In this document: one piece after another, positions 55,577-57,167 of the stretch
Layout of the letters: the number at the start of each line of letters is the position of its first letter
Numbering within the stretch: position 1 is the stretch's first letter
NCBI GenBank assembly: GCA_024102725.1
Contig: JAGFJL010000048.1
Coordinates: forward strand, 1-57,167
Length of the DNA stretch: 57,167 nucleotides
DNA from: Nitrococcus mobilis
GTDB lineage: Bacteria; Pseudomonadota; Gammaproteobacteria; Nitrococcales; Nitrococcaceae
Direction: 5' to 3'
The notes under the pieces: generated by a model
What the model was told of the DNA's origin: nothing
Seen by the model: the letters and a program-made list of their open reading frames with translations, nothing else
Database searches by the model: none
Position numbers and translations under genes: made by a program

Positions 55577-56518
55577 TTACCCTAAAACGGTATCTACCCG
55601 CTGTTTCAGCCTATCCACAACATGCGCATATGGCCCGTTCGTATCGAACCATTCCGCCTCCTGCTCACGCCGTAGCCACGTGAGCTGGCGCTTGGCAAAC
55701 TGCCGAGTGGCACTCAGTGCGCACGCAACCATCGTCGCGTAATCATAATTCCCCTCCAGATAGCGCCATATCTGCCGGTAGCCCACCGCTCGCATCGATG
55801 GCTTGCTTAAATCGAGGTCGCCTCGACGGCGCAGCTCAAACACCTCGTCTACGAAACCGCTGGCCAACATCTGTCGAAACCGTACCTCGATGCGCCGATG
55901 CAGCGTCGCGCGCACGGCGGGTACCATAACAAATTTGATCAATGGGAAAGGTAATTGTTCCAACGCATGGTCATGGGTCAGCCCACTCAATGCCTTCCCC
56001 GTCAACTCGTATACTTCCAAGGCCCGTTGAATGCGTTGCGCATCGTTGGGGTGCAAACGGGCGGCGGTCTTTGCATCCACCCGCGCCAAGCGCTCATGCA
56101 GTGCAGGCCAACCGGCGCGCTGGGCCTCCCTCTCAAGGGAGGCTCGCAGCCGATGATCGGCCGCCGGAAGATCGGCCAACCCACCGGCCAGAGCACGAAA
56201 ATACAGCATGCTGCCGCCAACCAGCAGCGGAATGCGCTCCCGGGCATGAATCGCTTTAATCAAGGACAACGCCTCGTCACGAAATTCCGCTGCGGAATAG
56301 CATTGAGCAGGATCGCGAATATCGATCAATTGATGTGGGGCGATCGCCAGAGTCTCCGCAGAAGGTTTGGCGGTACCGATGTTCATATCCCGATAGACCA
56401 GTGCCGAGTCGACACTGATGATCTCACAAGGCAGCGCCGCAACGAGCTCCACCGCCACCGCTGTTTTGCCGGAGGCGGTCGGGCCCATGAGGAAGACAAC
56501 CGGAATGGGAGTGGCCAT
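55577..56518 (-). CDS. miaA: tRNA dimethylallyltransferase
   Basis: A 313-residue MiaA, which adds a dimethylallyl group to A37 of tRNAs that read UNN codons. Walker A is VVFLMGPTASGKTAVAVEL; then DSALVYRDMNIGTAKP, HQLIDIRDPAQCYSAAEF, and VGGSMLYFRALAGGLADLP. The catalytic Thr/Arg region and zinc-less tail RQFAKRQLTWLR are normal. Its start region lies in a triple heptamer repeat; ATG at 56518 or 56524 is possible. Confidence 0.96.
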   Translation of the reverse strand: MATPIPVVFLMGPTASGKTAVAVELVAALPCEIISVDSALVYRDMNIGTAKPSAETLAIAPHQLIDIRDPAQCYSAAEFRDEALSLIKAIHARERIPLLVGGSMLYFRALAGGLADLPAADHRLRASLEREAQRAGWPALHERLARVDAKTAARLHPNDAQRIQRALEVYELTGKALSGLTHDHALEQLPFPLIKFVMVPAVRATLHRRIEVRFRQMLASGFVDEVFELRRRGDLDLSKPSMRAVGYRQIWRYLEGNYDYATMVACALSATRQFAKRQLTWLRREQEAEWFDTNGPYAHVVDRLKQRVDTVLG

Positions 56519-56520
56519 AC

Positions 56521-56541
56521 CCATCAACCATCAACCATCAA
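56521..56541. repeat. Triple heptamer repeat at the mutL-miaA junction
   Basis: CCATCAA is repeated three times without spacer (on the coding strand TTGATGG). The outermost copy contains the mutL stop codon, and the inner copy provides a possible miaA ATG (56524). Each unit carries overlapping stop and start triplets (TGATG). Confidence 0.85.
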
Positions 56542-57167
56542 CGGCCGCGTAGAAACAGCCGATCCAGCTCTGCCAAGGTAAGCCGCATCCAGGTCGGCCG
56601 GCCGTGATTGCATTGACCGATATTTCGAGTTCGCTCCATCTCGCGCAGCAGCGCATTCATCTCCGCGATCGTGAGGCGACGCTGCGCACGCACCGAACCG
56701 TGGCAGGCCATAGTGGCCAGCAGTTGATTGATCACCGCCTCGAGCTGACCACCCACCCCGTGCATCAAAAGACCACCCAGTACATCGCGCAACAAAGCCG
56801 TGATATCGATCTGCCCTAGCAGCGCCGGAATGCGGCGCACGACCAGCACATCCGGAGCGGCTCGATCAACCTCGAACTCCAAGCGTTTGAACAGGGCAGC
56901 GCAGTCCTCGGCCACATCCGCTTCCGCCGGCGTCACACCAACCCGCAGTGGCACCAGCAACGCTTGTCCGGCCAGCCCCTCTCGATCGAGCTCGTCTTTG
57001 AGCCGCTCGTAGACGATGCGCTCGTGAGCGGCATGCATGTCCACCAAAATCAGTCCCGTGGCATCCTCCGAGAGCACGTAGACACCATGCAGCTGAGCCA
57101 ACGCATAGCCCAGCGGCGGGATGGCCTCCTCGCTCTGCTCTGCCGCCAGCCCCGGGTGACAAGGCAG
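56538..57167 (-). CDS. mutL: DNA mismatch repair protein MutL (C-terminal part)
   Basis: The frame is open to the right window edge; about 209 C-terminal residues are visible. It shows ALAQLHGVYVLSEDATGLILVDMHAAHERIVYE, close to the DQHA(x)2E(x)4E metal motif of endonuclease-type MutL, here DMHAAHERIVYE. ACHGSVRAQRRL and CNHGRPTWMRL follow, the other two conserved blocks of the nicking site. This suggests a MutL that nicks DNA itself, unlike E. coli MutL, although Gln is Met in the first motif. It is upstream of miaA, as usual. Confidence 0.95.
   Translation of the reverse strand: MPCHPGLAAEQSEEAIPPLGYALAQLHGVYVLSEDATGLILVDMHAAHERIVYERLKDELDREGLAGQALLVPLRVGVTPAEADVAEDCAALFKRLEFEVDRAAPDVLVVRRIPALLGQIDITALLRDVLGGLLMHGVGGQLEAVINQLLATMACHGSVRAQRRLTIAEMNALLREMERTRNIGQCNHGRPTWMRLTLAELDRLFLRGR

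Overview
The window looks like chromosome of a free-living gammaproteobacterium with a fairly high G+C content, probably a Chromatiales/Ectothiorhodospiraceae-like lineage. This is inferred from gene order and families, not from a search. The evidence is a reverse-strand block mutL-miaA-hfq-hflX-hflK-hflC-DUF2065-hisZ-purA, an arsC(yfgD)/hda/DUF2066/purM-purN neighbourhood, a PEP-CTERM (exosortase) exopolysaccharide locus, assimilatory-type nirBD-cobA, and CtaG/Sco oxidase-assembly genes. I saw no rRNA, tRNA, intact insertion sequence, prophage or CRISPR array.

Layout. 1-6.3 kb: edge of an exosortase/PEP-CTERM region, with a polyprenyl-glycosylphosphotransferase (cut by the window), two acyltransferases of the PEP-CTERM-associated type, a ThiF(E1-like)-nitroreductase fusion, and a PEP-CTERM substrate protein. 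Sigma-54-like promoters precede two of these genes. 6.3-7.5 kb: a decayed stretch with dead remnants of a vapBC-type toxin-antitoxin pair. 7.5-20.4 kb: housekeeping genes (tag, glpD, a PilZ protein, slyD, two small cytochromes c, acylphosphatase, arsC, hda, purMN, dcd, apbC, a shikimate-kinase-like gene). 20.6-27.6 kb: a CsbD-like stress protein, then a peptide-utilisation set made of a secreted M1-M28-PDZ fusion peptidase, a TolB-like propeller and an OPT transporter. 28-36.5 kb: flavohemoglobin, ctaG-sco, ilvD, a histone-deacetylase-like hydrolase, metW and a metX interrupted by one amber codon. 36.5-40.7 kb: nirB-nirD-cobA behind a very good sigma-54 promoter. 40.7-45.5 kb: a lipoprotein, an NtrC-type two-component pair and a divergent DUF4168 gene that has its own sigma-54 promoter, then a collapsed Na+/Ca2+ antiporter. 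45.7-48.4 kb: an MBL hydrolase, a PAP2 phosphatase and an AhpD-like protein. 48.5-57.2 kb: the purA-hisZ-hflCKX-hfq-miaA-mutL block, with mutL cut by the window edge.

How the genes fit together. Three themes stand out. First, the PEP-CTERM locus pairs acyl-amino-acid-synthase-like enzymes with an E1-nitroreductase fusion; this is the best candidate here for an uncharacterised small-molecule or modification pathway. Second, sigma-54 control recurs (nirB, the DUF4168 gene, and probably the PEP-CTERM genes), and an NtrC-family activator is encoded in the window. Third, several genes are broken or eroded (vapB, vapC, the antiporter, metX, and a probable ECF sigma factor remnant), which points to continuing local gene loss or, for metX, a recent mutation or sequence error.
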